Shown here piece by piece: positions 1 through 9,183 of a stretch of DNA of 64,000 bases; the stretch's first letter is position 1; each line of letters starts with the position of its first letter. Below the pieces are notes generated by a model. The model did not search any database and was not told the origin of the DNA. It saw only the letters and a program-made list of their open reading frames with translations. This stretch comes from Staphylococcus rostri (GTDB lineage Bacteria; Bacillota; Bacilli; Staphylococcales; Staphylococcaceae). A program made the translations under genes and the position numbers. The stretch is taken from positions 53,443-117,442 of the forward strand of contig NZ_PPRF01000002.1 in the NCBI RefSeq assembly GCF_002902145.1, given 5' to 3'.

Positions 1-831
1 GTTCGCATCTTTGCCAAGTTGGAAATGCACAATCCAGGTGGTAGTGTGAAGGATCGTCTCGGCAAACATTTAATCGAACGTGCGCTAGAGAAAGGGACGC
101 TTAAACGTGGTGGTCAGTTGGTAGAAGCTACAGCGGGTAATACAGGCATTGGCCTAGCACTCGTTGCCACGCAATATGATATTCAGTGTGTGATTTTTGC
201 GCCAGAGGGCTTTTCAGAAGAGAAAATAGCCATTATGCATGCGCTAGGTGCGACGATTCATCGTACGCCTAAGACGGAAGGCATGCTAGGTGCACGTCGC
301 GCGGCAGAAGATTATGCTATGTCAACGGGTGCGTTTTATACGAATCAGTTTGAGACAGAGGATAATCCAGGGGCATATAAGGAGACGCTGGCACAGGAGT
401 TGCTACAAGAATTGCCGACAATTAATTATTTTGTAGCGGGTGCAGGGTCTGGTGGTACATTTTCAGGTGTATCCGAAGTACTGCAAGCACATGATGTGAA
501 ATCAGTTGTCGTTGAACCAACAGGCTCTATTTTGAGCGGTGGTGAAAAAGGGACGCATGACACGGAAGGTATTGGCGTTGAAGTATGGCCACCGTTCTTG
601 GATAAGCAATGGATTGAACGTGTAGAAGTGGTACCAGATGACGTCGCATTCCGCCATGTCCGTGAATTAGCCAAGTATGAAGGCTTGCTCGTCGGTAGTT
701 CTTCTGGTGCAGCGCTAGAAGGGGCACTGCGCGTTGCTGAACGCATTGAACATGGTGATATTGTCGTCGTATTTCCAGATGGCAGTGATCGATATATGTC
801 AAAACAGATATTTCAATATGGAGGCTTTTAA
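1..831 (+). CDS. mccA: O-acetylserine-dependent cystathionine beta-synthase / cysteine synthase family, 5' partial
   Basis: PLP enzyme of the cysteine synthase/CBS family. Its likely role is condensing O-acetylserine with homocysteine to cystathionine, the first step of reverse transsulfuration. The reading frame is open from base 1 (VRIFAKLEMH...), so the true start lies upstream of the window; the missing part is probably about 30 residues. The PLP-lysine motif NPGGSVKDR appears at once. Further on come the phosphate-binding TAGNTGIG and the glycine-rich GAGSGGTFSG. The stop is 3 bases before mccB, so the two are one operon. The pairing with mccB, as in Bacillus yrhAB/mccAB and the S. aureus homologues, is why I prefer MccA over plain CysK. 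In S. aureus a methionine ABC transporter (metNPQ) follows mccB; here sle1 follows directly. Family is certain; substrate preference is inferred from context. Confidence 0.87.
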   Translation, partial: VRIFAKLEMHNPGGSVKDRLGKHLIERALEKGTLKRGGQLVEATAGNTGIGLALVATQYDIQCVIFAPEGFSEEKIAIMHALGATIHRTPKTEGMLGARRAAEDYAMSTGAFYTNQFETEDNPGAYKETLAQELLQELPTINYFVAGAGSGGTFSGVSEVLQAHDVKSVVVEPTGSILSGGEKGTHDTEGIGVEVWPPFLDKQWIERVEVVPDDVAFRHVRELAKYEGLLVGSSSGAALEGALRVAERIEHGDIVVVFPDGSDRYMSKQIFQYGGF

Positions 832-834
832 GTT

Positions 835-1983
835 ATGAATAAAAAAACATTATTAATCCACGGTGGTAAAACAACAGATCCGTATACAGGTGCGGTAACA
901 ACACCTATTTACCAAACAAGTACTTATGAACAAGATGGTATTGGTTCGTTACGTCAAGGTTACGAATACTCACGTACTGCGAACCCGACACGTGCATCAT
1001 TAGAATCTGTCATTGCCGACTTAGAACATGGGAAACATGGTTTTGCATTCGGTTCGGGAGTTGCTGCGATTAGTGCAGTCATTATGTTACTTGACCAAGG
1101 TGACCACATTATCGTAGGTTCTGACGTGTATGGTGGTACATATCGTGCAATGACAAAAGTATTTGAGCGTTACGGTATTTCATTTGATTTTGTAAATACA
1201 ACAGATGTTCAAAACATTGCGGATAAAATTAACGATAAAACGAAAATGATCTTTATTGAAACGCCGTCTAACCCATTGTTACGTGTGACTGATATTAAAG
1301 CGGTTAGCGATTTAGCGCGTCAACACGATATTTTAACAGTTGTTGATAACACGTTTATGACACCGTATTTCCAAAGACCATTAACACTTGGTGCGGATAT
1401 TGTTGTACATTCAGCAACGAAATATTTAGGTGGACATAGTGATGTTGTGGCAGGACTTGTAGCCGTAACGGATGATACACTTGCTGAACGCATTGGCTTT
1501 ATTCAAAACTCAACAGGTGGTATTTTAGGACCACAAGACAGTTATTTAGTTGTACGTGGGATGAAGACGCTTGGACTTAGATTAGATCAAATTGAACAAA
1601 ATACATTAGCGATGGTGTCTATGCTAGAAGAACATCCAAATGTATTGAAAGTCTACCACCCAAGTCAAAAAGAACACCTAAATTATGAAGTACACCAAGC
1701 GCAAGCCGATGGGACACCGGGTATCGTATCGTTTGAAGTGGCAGATGTTGAACAAGCAAAAGCACTTGTAACGAAAACACGTTATTTCACATTGGCAGAA
1801 AGTTTAGGTGCTGTAGAAAGCTTAATTTCAGTACCGAGCTTGATGACACACGCATCAATTCCAGCAGATGTACGTGCTAAAGAAGGTATTGCGGATGGAC
1901 TTGTCCGTTTATCTTTAGGTATTGAAGATACAGAAGACTTAGTAGCGGACTTAAAACAAGCATTAGATACACTTTCTAAATAA
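835..1983 (+). CDS. mccB: Cystathionine gamma-lyase / gamma-synthase family (MccB)
   Basis: 382-residue Cys/Met-metabolism PLP enzyme, full length for the family. Substrate-phosphate and PLP contacts are visible: the YSRTANPTR segment near residue 45, the FGSGVAAISAV loop, VVDNTFMTPYF, and the PLP lysine in SATKYLGGHSDV. C-terminal LAESLGAVESLISVPSLMTH is typical of this family. It starts 3 bases after the mccA stop, so the two genes are cotranscribed and probably translationally coupled. With MccA it would convert homocysteine to cysteine via cystathionine. Cystathionine gamma-synthase (MetB) activity cannot be excluded from sequence; the assignment as gamma-lyase rests on the mccA neighbour. 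Confidence 0.88.
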   Translation: MNKKTLLIHGGKTTDPYTGAVTTPIYQTSTYEQDGIGSLRQGYEYSRTANPTRASLESVIADLEHGKHGFAFGSGVAAISAVIMLLDQGDHIIVGSDVYGGTYRAMTKVFERYGISFDFVNTTDVQNIADKINDKTKMIFIETPSNPLLRVTDIKAVSDLARQHDILTVVDNTFMTPYFQRPLTLGADIVVHSATKYLGGHSDVVAGLVAVTDDTLAERIGFIQNSTGGILGPQDSYLVVRGMKTLGLRLDQIEQNTLAMVSMLEEHPNVLKVYHPSQKEHLNYEVHQAQADGTPGIVSFEVADVEQAKALVTKTRYFTLAESLGAVESLISVPSLMTHASIPADVRAKEGIADGLVRLSLGIEDTEDLVADLKQALDTLSK

Positions 1984-1990
1984 AAACCAT

Positions 1991-2037
1991 GCGTTGAGCA
2001 GAGCGATAACGGTCGTTTTGTTTGACGCTTTTTTATT
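1991..2037 (+). terminator. Intrinsic terminator after mccAB
   Basis: A 10-bp stem with several G-U pairs (1991-2000 with 2019-2028) is followed by a T-rich run. It ends the mccAB transcript. Confidence 0.7.
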
Positions 2038-2220
2038 TTTGTTATCTCGCAAAAGTAAAAAATAGAAAGTCGTATCGCATAAATTGTAATGAAGTTTCAT
2101 TGCAATTATAGAAATGAAAAGCTGTCATGACTGTCGTGGTGGGAAGTTGTGTTATTAATTCGTGATGTAATTCAATTGTGTACCATTTAGTTGCGTGAAC
2201 AAGTGCCGTCCTGAGTATTT

Positions 2221-2237
2221 TGTAATGAGAATGTTAT
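2221..2237 (+). promoter_or_regulatory. WalR (YycF) box upstream of sle1
   Basis: TGTAAT-N5-TGTTAT is an exact match to the WalR consensus TGTWAH-N5-TGTWAH. It lies 34 bases upstream of a TATAAT -10 hexamer (2271-2276) that has only a poor -35, as expected for an activated promoter. WalKR control of sle1 and other autolysins is established in S. aureus. The rest of 1984-2320 holds the mccB terminator and an unexplained imperfect inverted repeat at 2083-2106. Confidence 0.8.
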
Positions 2238-2320
2238 ATAAAAGGTATATATTTTCACATCTTTAGCGTGTATAATGAAAAAATGTAAATAACAGTTATA
2301 AAGCTAAGGAGAGGGACGAC

Positions 2321-3532
2321 GTGCGAAAAAAAGTAATTGCAGCCGTCATTGGCACATCAGCAATCACAGCAGTTGCTGCAACGAGTGATGCAGAAGCAGC
2401 AACGTATCGTGTGCAAGCTGGCGATTCATTATGGTCAATTGCCACGAAACATAATATATCGATTGCACAGTTGAAGTCATTGAACAACTTGAGCTCGAAC
2501 TTGATCTTCCCGAATCAAGTGTTAACAGTATCAGGCAGTAGCACAACAGTACACAATACAAATAATACATCAGCAACAGGATCTACATACACAGTACGAA
2601 GCGGGGACTCATTAGCGGCGATTGCAGCACGCTATGGTACAACATATCAAAACATTATGCGTTTGAATGGTTTGAACAATTTCTTAATTTATCCAGGTCA
2701 ACAGCTGAAAGTCAGCGGTACAGCAGCTGCGAGTCAAACAACGCAAAGCACTGGACGTGTGACGACGGGGAACGCTGGTAACGGTGCGTATTATACCGTA
2801 CAACCGGGTGATTCATTGGCATTGATTGCGTCAAAATACGGTACAACATACCAAAACATTATGAACTTGAATGGATTGAACGGATTTTTAATCCACCCAG
2901 GTCAGAAGTTAAAAGTAAGCGGTACAGCTGTTTCGAATCAATCGACGCAACAAACGACACAACAAAGTACAAACACAGGTAACGGTGCGTATTACACAGT
3001 GCAACCAGGCGATTCATTAGCATTGATCGCGTCAAAATATGGCACATCATATCAAAATATCATGAACTTAAATGGCTTGAGCGGATTTTTAATCTTCCCA
3101 GGACAAAAATTAAAAGTGACTGGTACAGCGGTAGCTCAAACACAAACTCAAACGCAATCATGGAATACGCCATCAACAAACTATACATCTCCTGTATTTA
3201 ATCATGACAACCGTTATGATTGGGGACAATGTACATGGCACGTATTCAACAAGCGTAAAGCGGCAGGACGTCCAATTAGTACGTACTGGTGGAATGCGAA
3301 CGTTTGGGATGATAATGCGTTACGAGACGGCTATACAGTCAACAACCGACCAGCTGTAGGTTCAATCTTACAATCAGATCTTGGCTATTATGGTCACGTT
3401 GCTTACGTTGAACGCATCAACGGAGATGGCAGCCTACTCGTATCTGAAATGAACTTTAATGGTGGTGTAGGTGTGCAAACATACCGCACAATACCAAGTT
3501 ATAGTGTTTACTCATACAAATATATTCATTAA
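2321..3532 (+). CDS. sle1: N-acetylmuramoyl-L-alanine amidase Sle1-type (LysM x4, CHAP)
   Basis: Secreted cell-wall amidase that separates daughter cells. The GTG start at 2321 is fixed by AAGGAGAGG 7-8 bases upstream. Residues 1-26 form a signal peptide ending in the alanine-rich DAEAA. Four LysM modules follow (roughly residues 27-73, 89-135, 155-200, 222-268), each with the YxVxxGDSL...I...G...N...L..N....I.PGQ.L.V pattern, joined by Ser/Thr/Gln linkers. A C-terminal CHAP domain (about 290-403) carries the catalytic cysteine in DWGQCTW and a later GHVAYVE histidine. S. aureus Sle1 has three LysM modules; this one has four. Modules 2-4 are close copies, so the extra one likely arose by internal duplication. 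A WalR box lies upstream. Confidence 0.93.
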   Translation: MRKKVIAAVIGTSAITAVAATSDAEAATYRVQAGDSLWSIATKHNISIAQLKSLNNLSSNLIFPNQVLTVSGSSTTVHNTNNTSATGSTYTVRSGDSLAAIAARYGTTYQNIMRLNGLNNFLIYPGQQLKVSGTAAASQTTQSTGRVTTGNAGNGAYYTVQPGDSLALIASKYGTTYQNIMNLNGLNGFLIHPGQKLKVSGTAVSNQSTQQTTQQSTNTGNGAYYTVQPGDSLALIASKYGTSYQNIMNLNGLSGFLIFPGQKLKVTGTAVAQTQTQTQSWNTPSTNYTSPVFNHDNRYDWGQCTWHVFNKRKAAGRPISTYWWNANVWDDNALRDGYTVNNRPAVGSILQSDLGYYGHVAYVERINGDGSLLVSEMNFNGGVGVQTYRTIPSYSVYSYKYIH

Positions 3533-3535
3533 TAC

Positions 3536-3581
3536 AAAAAGCAGTAAATCCCTCGTGTGAGAAGAGATTTACTGCTTTTTT
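3536..3581. terminator. Bidirectional terminator between sle1 and the convergent small gene
   Basis: A 15-bp near-perfect stem is flanked by A5 on the left and T6 on the right, between convergent genes. It can serve both strands. Confidence 0.85.
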
Positions 3582-3588
3582 ACATACG

Positions 3589-3861
3589 TTATTGATTTTG
3601 AATGGCTTTAAACTTTGATGCTTGCGAACGTAGTTGACGGCCAAGTGAGAATAATGACCATACTTTTACAAACTTACTTTTCGCACCTAATGATAGGTAG
3701 AAATCTAACACCATGTCTGCTGCGCCAAGACCTAATGAAAGATAGCTTAGCTTTTTGTTTTTTGAACGGTATACGTAATGATTGTAACCGTCAATTGCAA
3801 TTGTTGTACCAGATAATAATGTAGATAATACACTTAATCCTTTATTTGACTTTTTAGCCAT
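3589..3861 (-). CDS. Conserved staphylococcal protein of unknown function, 90 aa
   Basis: I do not recognise a function. The start MAKKSNKG at 3861 is chosen because GGAGTGA lies just upstream. The open frame runs further 5' to 3936, but that part lacks a ribosome site. The protein is basic, with a hydrophobic central part (LSTLLSGTTIAIDGYNHYVY, then LSYLSLGLGAADMVLDFYL) that could be one or two membrane segments, and a Lys/Arg-rich tail ending FKAIQNQ. It has no recognisable catalytic motif. It is monocistronic and convergent with sle1; a gene of similar size follows sle1 in S. aureus as I recall it. Confidence 0.75.
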   Translation of the reverse strand: MAKKSNKGLSVLSTLLSGTTIAIDGYNHYVYRSKNKKLSYLSLGLGAADMVLDFYLSLGAKSKFVKVWSLFSLGRQLRSQASKFKAIQNQ

Positions 3862-4156
3862 AATGAAGTCACTCCTTATACGTGCTATATTGTTGGTACA
3901 GTATAATATATATCCTTTTTTTGATGTTGTACACATAGATACGTAAAAAAATGATGCGCTGATGACGATTTATAACGAAAAATGTTAAAGATTATGTAAG
4001 AAAAGGGCTAAAAGATGTATTACCGTCGGGAGTTTGTTACTATTGAAATATAGCAGGGTACCGTCATGTGTCGTTATTGCAAAAGCCAAGTGAATATGTG
4101 CTGAATCAGGCACTTAAAATAACAACGTATCCAATACAATACGAGGAGTGAATGCA

Positions 4157-4681
4157 ATGAACAAATATGTGAAAGCTTTAGTAGCAACAGGTGTTTCAGC
4201 GGGATTACTGCTCGGTGGTGTGTCTGTCGCAGATGCAGCGCCACAGAAAGCACATACGGAGAAAGCACCGCAAAAAGCGCATTATAGTTATAAAGGTGTG
4301 TTCAACCATAAAGACAATGATGCATTGAAAGATAAATATTTCTATCAAGCATTAGCAGCAGATAATTTTAAATATGAAGGCTTACAAGTTGGAAAATCAA
4401 CAAAAGCAGATGCTGACAAAGTGCTTGGCAAAGATTTAAAAGTTGTCGGTGATGAGAACGGAATTACCCTTTATGAAAAGAACGATGTCGTTTTCGGCTT
4501 TGATAAGGATGGCAAGCTTGTTGATTTAGTCTTGTTCGTCGACAAAGTGAAAGATAACGAAAAAGACATTAAAGCACATGTAAACAAAGAAGCCTTTTAC
4601 GATACAGAAACAACGCAAGTATCTTTCTTCCCAGGCGATGTCATTGTGATTAATTATAAAGATCGTACAACTGAACAATAA
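4157..4681 (+). CDS. IsaB-like secreted immunodominant antigen
   Basis: 174-residue secreted protein. ATG 4157 is preferred over GTG 4148 because GAGGAGTG sits at 4143-4150, the right distance for the ATG and overlapping the GTG. It has a signal peptide (residues 1-28, ending VADAA), then two short QKAH-containing repeats. A mature region HYSYKGVFNHKDNDALKDKY...ALAADNFKYEGLQVGK resembles IsaB of S. aureus (YYTYNG...LDKNF..AIKYDNVKFNGIKL). The C-terminal half repeats a kinked beta pattern (ITLYEKNDVVFGFDKDGKLVDLVLFV). In S. aureus IsaB is an extracellular nucleic-acid-binding surface antigen; that role here is inferred. A WalR-like sequence at 3983-4000 has a 6-base instead of a 5-base spacer and I do not count it. 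Confidence 0.75.
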   Translation: MNKYVKALVATGVSAGLLLGGVSVADAAPQKAHTEKAPQKAHYSYKGVFNHKDNDALKDKYFYQALAADNFKYEGLQVGKSTKADADKVLGKDLKVVGDENGITLYEKNDVVFGFDKDGKLVDLVLFVDKVKDNEKDIKAHVNKEAFYDTETTQVSFFPGDVIVINYKDRTTEQ

Positions 4682-4691
4682 TTAACACGAA

Positions 4692-4731
4692 GAAGCACCC
4701 TAACACGTCATTGTGTCGGGTGCTTTTCTTT
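4692..4731. terminator. Bidirectional terminator between isaB-like gene and Mur ligase gene
   Basis: The stem AAGCACCC.AACAC / GTGT.GGGTGCTT is followed by TTTC on the plus side, between convergent genes. Confidence 0.8.
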
Positions 4732-4733
4732 AT

Positions 4734-6785
4734 TTAAAACTTAATAAGTCCTTTAAGTCTTTCTGGGTCTTGATACGATGTGAAGATAATCGTTTTATCG
4801 CGCCCCTTCATATAGCCGCTCTTATAGTCGCCACCAATGATAAAGGTATTACCAAAACGGAATAGATCGTGATGATAGTCCGTGAATATTTTATACAAAT
4901 CACGAACAGAATAACTTTGGCGTTCTTTTCTCATAAAACGGCCTGTAAGATTAATCGTTACACAAGGATCTAGGTCATATTTTTCAATAACTGAACGTGT
5001 ATATTGCTTACGATTCGCAAAGTTTTTAAACAGGCGATCTGACAATTCATATAACACAGATGGATGCGGGTTATTAGTAACCTGCGCTAATAATTCATAA
5101 GTTGTCATCGGTCTACCTGTATAAAATGTTTTATTATTTGTTCCCCATTCTTTTAATGGACGTGACGTATCTGCTACTTTTTCATCCATGGCATACATAT
5201 AGAAAATAAGTGGTCCTAAGCCATCGACAGTCATAGAAAGGCGAGGGTTTACGGCTCTGTCAATTTCTAACGTCTCATTGTCGACGATTAAATAACTTTG
5301 ACCGATACGACGCATTTCATCGAACAAATCATCATGTTTATATTGCATATGGTTTGCTGATAAGACGTGTGGTAGTTTACGTGCAACTTCTGGGAATTCA
5401 GTGCCACCACTTGAAGATTTCATCAATGTCACGGAATCTTCATTACATAAGAATCTCAAGTCGTTGAACATCATTTCTTTGCTGGCGTACCAAGAAATAT
5501 GTTTGTTTTTCACATTGTTCACGACTGGGCGTAAGTCATTGTCTAGACACAGAATATAGTCTGCGTTTGATTCGGATAACACTGGCACGAGCTCTTGGTG
5601 CACGTCACGCGCTTTGTCACCTAAGTCGCTAATTTGACCGAGCGCAATGATTTTATTTCCTTTAAAGAAACGCGTCTGTGTATCGAATGCTTTAATCGCA
5701 TTGATCATTGCTGGTAAAGAAGCGTTATGCGTATCGTCAATTAGCGTTAATTGATGATGTGGCGTTTGGATTGGCTTCATATTCAATATTTTCGTGAACG
5801 GTTGGAAATCTTTTAAATGATCTGCGTTAATCGTCACATTGAGCTTTTTCAATGCCAGTAGTGCCGCAAGTGTGTTTGAAATCATACCTGAGCTAATCGT
5901 ATTGAGCTGATACGTTTGAAGTGTGTTGTGCTCTTGGATTCCGAAACGCACGGCCCCTTTTTGATACTGAATAAATTCCGGTGTTAAGTCGGCATCTGAA
6001 GAAGTGGCGATTGAGTATGTAAGAACATTTTGCGTATGTTTTGCCGCTTGTTCTTTAAGAATATCTACAAATAGCGTATCGCCATTAATAATCGCAACAC
6101 CGTCTTCGGAAAGGCCGTTGAAAATACGTGATTTGATTTTAGCAATTTCTTCAATACTTTTAAATGAAGAGAAGTGTGCCGCGCCAATACCTGTCACAAT
6201 TGCGACATCAGGGCGTAAGTTGACAGAAGTATCTTCAATATAATTGACCGCATTCAATGATGTTTCGACTACCGCAAAGTCTGGATTCTTTATGAGTTTT
6301 AGCATAATGCCATAAATTGAACCACGAACATTGTTGTTTCCACGGTTTTCTAGCACATCGTAATCTTGTAATAACGATGTCGTAATCATTCGTGTCGAAC
6401 TTTTTCCCATTGAACCTGTAATCGCAATGAGTGGGTTTGTGTATTGATTACGAATATGAATCGCTAATTTTTTAATCGATGCAACAGAGTCTTCAATGAT
6501 AATCTGTGGAATTGGATATTTGAGACCTTCTACTTCCTTTTCGGTAATAATAAGACCGATGTCTTCTTGGTCACGTTTAATCATGTCGTTGCCGTCAGCC
6601 GCACCTTTACCACGTCCTAAAAAGCGTGCCCAAGTTTCTTTGTTAGGTGAAAAATAAGCAGTTTGTTTTGAATTGACGTAGTGGAAAATGGTTTCAAAGT
6701 CATTGATCATGTTGTTTTCGTTGTGCTCATCTACATTAACGGTTCTGCCGTTAAGAATCGTATTGATTTGTTTGATTGATAACAT
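4734..6785 (-). CDS. Mur ligase (MurF-like) fused to a degenerate peptidase S11-like domain
   Basis: 683 residues, much longer than MurF (about 450). Residues 1-100 resemble a MurF N-domain. Residues 108-460 are an ATP-dependent Mur ligase core: P-loop TGSMGKSS at 123-130, RGNNNVRGSIYG, a VVETSLNA segment, GAAHFSSFKSIEEIAKIKS, INGDT, and IDDTHNASLPAM in the C-domain. Residues 475-683 look like a low-molecular-weight PBP (D-Ala-D-Ala carboxypeptidase S11). IVDNETLEIDRAVNPRLSMT matches the strand that leads into the SxxK motif, TYELLAQVTNN matches the SxN region (about 570), and GGDYKSGYMKG matches KTG (655-657). The SxxK lysine is valine (S517-M-T-V520), so hydrolysis is doubtful. The ribosome site AGGAG is about 12 bases upstream of the ATG. 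Monocistronic. Possible roles are amino-acid ligation in the envelope or a regulatory or ligand-binding domain; substrate unknown. Confidence 0.75.
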   Translation of the reverse strand: MLSIKQINTILNGRTVNVDEHNENNMINDFETIFHYVNSKQTAYFSPNKETWARFLGRGKGAADGNDMIKRDQEDIGLIITEKEVEGLKYPIPQIIIEDSVASIKKLAIHIRNQYTNPLIAITGSMGKSSTRMITTSLLQDYDVLENRGNNNVRGSIYGIMLKLIKNPDFAVVETSLNAVNYIEDTSVNLRPDVAIVTGIGAAHFSSFKSIEEIAKIKSRIFNGLSEDGVAIINGDTLFVDILKEQAAKHTQNVLTYSIATSSDADLTPEFIQYQKGAVRFGIQEHNTLQTYQLNTISSGMISNTLAALLALKKLNVTINADHLKDFQPFTKILNMKPIQTPHHQLTLIDDTHNASLPAMINAIKAFDTQTRFFKGNKIIALGQISDLGDKARDVHQELVPVLSESNADYILCLDNDLRPVVNNVKNKHISWYASKEMMFNDLRFLCNEDSVTLMKSSSGGTEFPEVARKLPHVLSANHMQYKHDDLFDEMRRIGQSYLIVDNETLEIDRAVNPRLSMTVDGLGPLIFYMYAMDEKVADTSRPLKEWGTNNKTFYTGRPMTTYELLAQVTNNPHPSVLYELSDRLFKNFANRKQYTRSVIEKYDLDPCVTINLTGRFMRKERQSYSVRDLYKIFTDYHHDLFRFGNTFIIGGDYKSGYMKGRDKTIIFTSYQDPERLKGLIKF

Positions 6786-6998
6786 AATTTTTGTTACTCC
6801 TATTAATATAAATCATTCACTTATGAATTATATCACAATTAATTCATTGTAAATATCCTAATACTACTTTTCTAAAAAATTATCCTACCAGAACTTAGGT
6901 TTTCTCGATAATGTTGAGAAAGATAGGTTGTGAGTGCAAATTAAATATAATGTCAAGTTTTTAAAGTGTTTTAGAGGTGGGATTGAAGGTTGTTGGGT

Positions 6999-7042
6999 AC
7001 ATAAAAATACGTGTCAACCATATATAGCGACACGTATTATGT
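6999..7042 (-). terminator. Terminator after the YibE/YibF pair
   Basis: A stem ATACGTGTC/GACACGTAT gives a T5 run on the minus strand directly after the stem, 20-60 bases past the stop at 7061. The rest of 6786-7060 is AT-rich with no gene seen. Confidence 0.75.
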
Positions 7043-7060
7043 TATTTTAAGATAATATAT

Positions 7061-7870
7061 TTATTGCTCGGGATTTTGTGCAGATGTAGTAGGTGTGTCG
7101 TTATTGATGAACGGTAATTGCGTTGGATGTTTGAGTAACCAAGCTGTGACAAAAGCAGTCATCGGAATACATAAAGCAATCGCAATACCACCTAAAGCAA
7201 TCGTAACCACTTCCTGCGTAAAGAGTTTGGCGTTGATTAGGTGCCCGAAACTGTAATCAAGGTTGAAAAACCAGAAAAGTAAGGTTAAAGACCCTCCTAA
7301 AAATGCCAGATAAATCGTATTAGCAGAAGTTGCCAAGATTTCTCTCCCGACACGCATACCTGATACAAAAAGTTGGCGCTGTGTCAGAGTAGGATTCGTT
7401 ACATGTAACTCATAAACAGGCGAGCTTATTGTAATGGCTAAGTCAATCACAGCAGCAATCACAGCTAAAATTACGGTAAAAATCATAAACTGTGTCATGT
7501 CGATGCCGATATTTAATGAAAATACATAGGTTTCGTCTTGTTCTTCAGGTGTAAAGCCTTGTAAGTGACCAAAGTGCACAGAACAGTAAATCGCGCCAAG
7601 CATAAGTAATGTCGTTGCAAGGCTGGCAATAAATGCTGCAATCGTTTTGATGTTAAAACTGTTAAGTAAGAACAGGTTCACTGCCGCGATTAGTAAGCTA
7701 AAGATCAAGCTCATCACGTAAATAGATGCACCAAAAACAATAAAGAGTACGGTTATAAATAAAATGATGAAATTCAGAAATAACGTCAGAAAGGAGACGA
7801 CGCCAGTTTTGCCGCCTAACAACCACATCAATACAAATAAAATGAGTGTCAGTATTAAAAGTGCGTTCAT
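7061..7870 (-). CDS. YibE/YibF family membrane protein, second subunit (YibF-like)
   Basis: 269 residues with about seven hydrophobic segments; PF07907-type protein. ATG 7870 is chosen because it overlaps the stop of the upstream gene (ATGA), so the open frame extending to 7984 is not used. Paired aspartate-bearing segments AAVIDLAITISSPVYEL and GGSLTLLFWFFNLD are shared in outline with the partner protein (GAVMDVAITISSGMYEI and GGLPMLLLFLKNG), which suggests the two arose from one ancestor and form a heteromer. Function is not established. Members are annotated as YibE/F-like transporters, and nothing in the context identifies a substrate. Confidence 0.8.
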   Translation of the reverse strand: MNALLILTLILFVLMWLLGGKTGVVSFLTLFLNFIILFITVLFIVFGASIYVMSLIFSLLIAAVNLFLLNSFNIKTIAAFIASLATTLLMLGAIYCSVHFGHLQGFTPEEQDETYVFSLNIGIDMTQFMIFTVILAVIAAVIDLAITISSPVYELHVTNPTLTQRQLFVSGMRVGREILATSANTIYLAFLGGSLTLLFWFFNLDYSFGHLINAKLFTQEVVTIALGGIAIALCIPMTAFVTAWLLKHPTQLPFINNDTPTTSAQNPEQ

Positions 7871-8979
7871 TGTGCACGTCCTCCTTTCCATTGATACCAA
7901 ATGCGCATTAAGAGAATGGTGAGTGGCACGGTTAAGACAATGCCGATACCACCTGTAATGGCGCGACATATTTCGAGCGACCAATTCATCGAAATACTGT
8001 ATGTGAGTGTGTTGCCATTTTTTAAAAACAGCAACAGCATAGGTAGACCACCAGCTAAATAAGAAAATAGTAAAATGTTGGTCATTGTGCCCATAATATC
8101 CTTGCCGATGTTTTGACCGGCTTTAATCCATCGTTGCATACGAATCGTTGGTGTACGTTGTAAGATTTCATACATACCACTTGATATTGTAATCGCGACG
8201 TCCATCACAGCGCCAAGTGTACCAACAAGTACAGATGTTAAGAAAATCATTTTCGGCTGTACGGTTAAGAAACTCATCGTTTCGTACTTAATGCCTTGGC
8301 TGTTGGCTAAGGTAATAACGAGCCAAGCGATACCAACGCAAATAAATGTACCGAGTAGCGTTGCAATAACAGTAACGATTGTTCGAGATTGCCAGCCAAT
8401 GACGAGTGTTAATGTCAGTATAGTTGCAAGTACTACCGCAACACTCATCAGTAAGAATAGATTCAAGTTAGGGTGCTGATTGTATAACCATACCGCCACT
8501 AAAATGGCAACAGTGTTCATAAGCAGTGACACAATCGATTGTAAGCCGATGCGCTCACCGATAATAAGTAGCGACAGTAGGAATACGCTCAGAACGGTTA
8601 CTACCAGTGTATCGCGCTTTTTCTCTACAATATATGTGTCCCCATTAGACGGATTGACATGCAACAATAAACGATCACCTTTGTGGTACGGTTGAGCCTC
8701 GGTATGAGAACCATTATATTGATGTTCTACTTGGACCGTCTTGCCTTGTTGAGATGTGTTTAAGAGTTTGATAGATAGCTTGTCCGTATAGTGAATGTCT
8801 TTGTTATGTTGTTCGTCTATCGTGTGTTTGCTGTGATGTGCGACGACTTGCGTAACTTCGCCAATAGGTGTGTGATAGAACATAGCGTTGTAACGTGTGA
8901 ATACAATCATCGCAATGGCAAAAACAGTACAAAGTGTAATGGCGATACGCCACGGTTTATGTAATAATCGCTGAATCAA
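7867..8979 (-). CDS. YibE/YibF family membrane protein, first subunit (YibE-like)
   Basis: 370 residues. It starts with TTG at 8979, the codon set by AAAGGAG 7-8 bases upstream; no ATG is in reach. There is one N-terminal membrane anchor (residues 12-30), then an extracytoplasmic region of about 90 residues (IGEVTQVVAHHSKHT ... KGDRLLLHVNPSNGDTYIVE) that reads like a small beta-barrel. After that come seven or so membrane segments with GAVMDVAITISSGMYEILQRTP, the family core. It overlaps the downstream YibF-like gene by 4 bases. Both genes are probably one transcript ending at 6999-7042. Role unknown. Confidence 0.8.
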   Translation of the reverse strand: MIQRLLHKPWRIAITLCTVFAIAMIVFTRYNAMFYHTPIGEVTQVVAHHSKHTIDEQHNKDIHYTDKLSIKLLNTSQQGKTVQVEHQYNGSHTEAQPYHKGDRLLLHVNPSNGDTYIVEKKRDTLVVTVLSVFLLSLLIIGERIGLQSIVSLLMNTVAILVAVWLYNQHPNLNLFLLMSVAVVLATILTLTLVIGWQSRTIVTVIATLLGTFICVGIAWLVITLANSQGIKYETMSFLTVQPKMIFLTSVLVGTLGAVMDVAITISSGMYEILQRTPTIRMQRWIKAGQNIGKDIMGTMTNILLFSYLAGGLPMLLLFLKNGNTLTYSISMNWSLEICRAITGGIGIVLTVPLTILLMRIWYQWKGGRAQ

Positions 8980-9053
8980 ATGACTTCGCTCCTTTGATGA
9001 TGACCAATGAATAAAATAAGCGTATCTTAGTGAGCGATGAATATCAAATGGAA

Positions 9054-9183
9054 GGGAGCACTACAGAAATCTCATGTGTTAACAAAGATTTCGTAGTAGT
9101 GCCCCGGCAAGGCTGACTAGGCACGAAAAAGCTTGTAAAAGCGTATTTTCATGACAGTAAGTTACTGCCATTTACAAATACGC
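9054..9183 (+). repeat. Structured intergenic repeat element of the staphylococcal type
   Basis: Two hairpins. The first (9054-9104) pairs GGGAGCACTAC...GAAATC with GATTTC...GTAGTGCCCC. The second (about 9141-9183) pairs GCGTATTT with AAATACGC around an inner CAGTAA/TTACTG stem. Between them is the core GCCCCGGCAAGGCTGACTAG (9101-9120). The reverse complement of 19 bases of this core recurs at 16237-16255, and a shorter version recurs near 29035-29055. From memory, similar sequence is scattered in intergenic regions of S. aureus. Function unknown. Confidence 0.75.

Noticed and set aside
3983..4000. Second WalR-like site before the isaB-like gene
   Set aside because: The spacer is 6 bases, not 5, and the last base of the second half-site does not fit the consensus.
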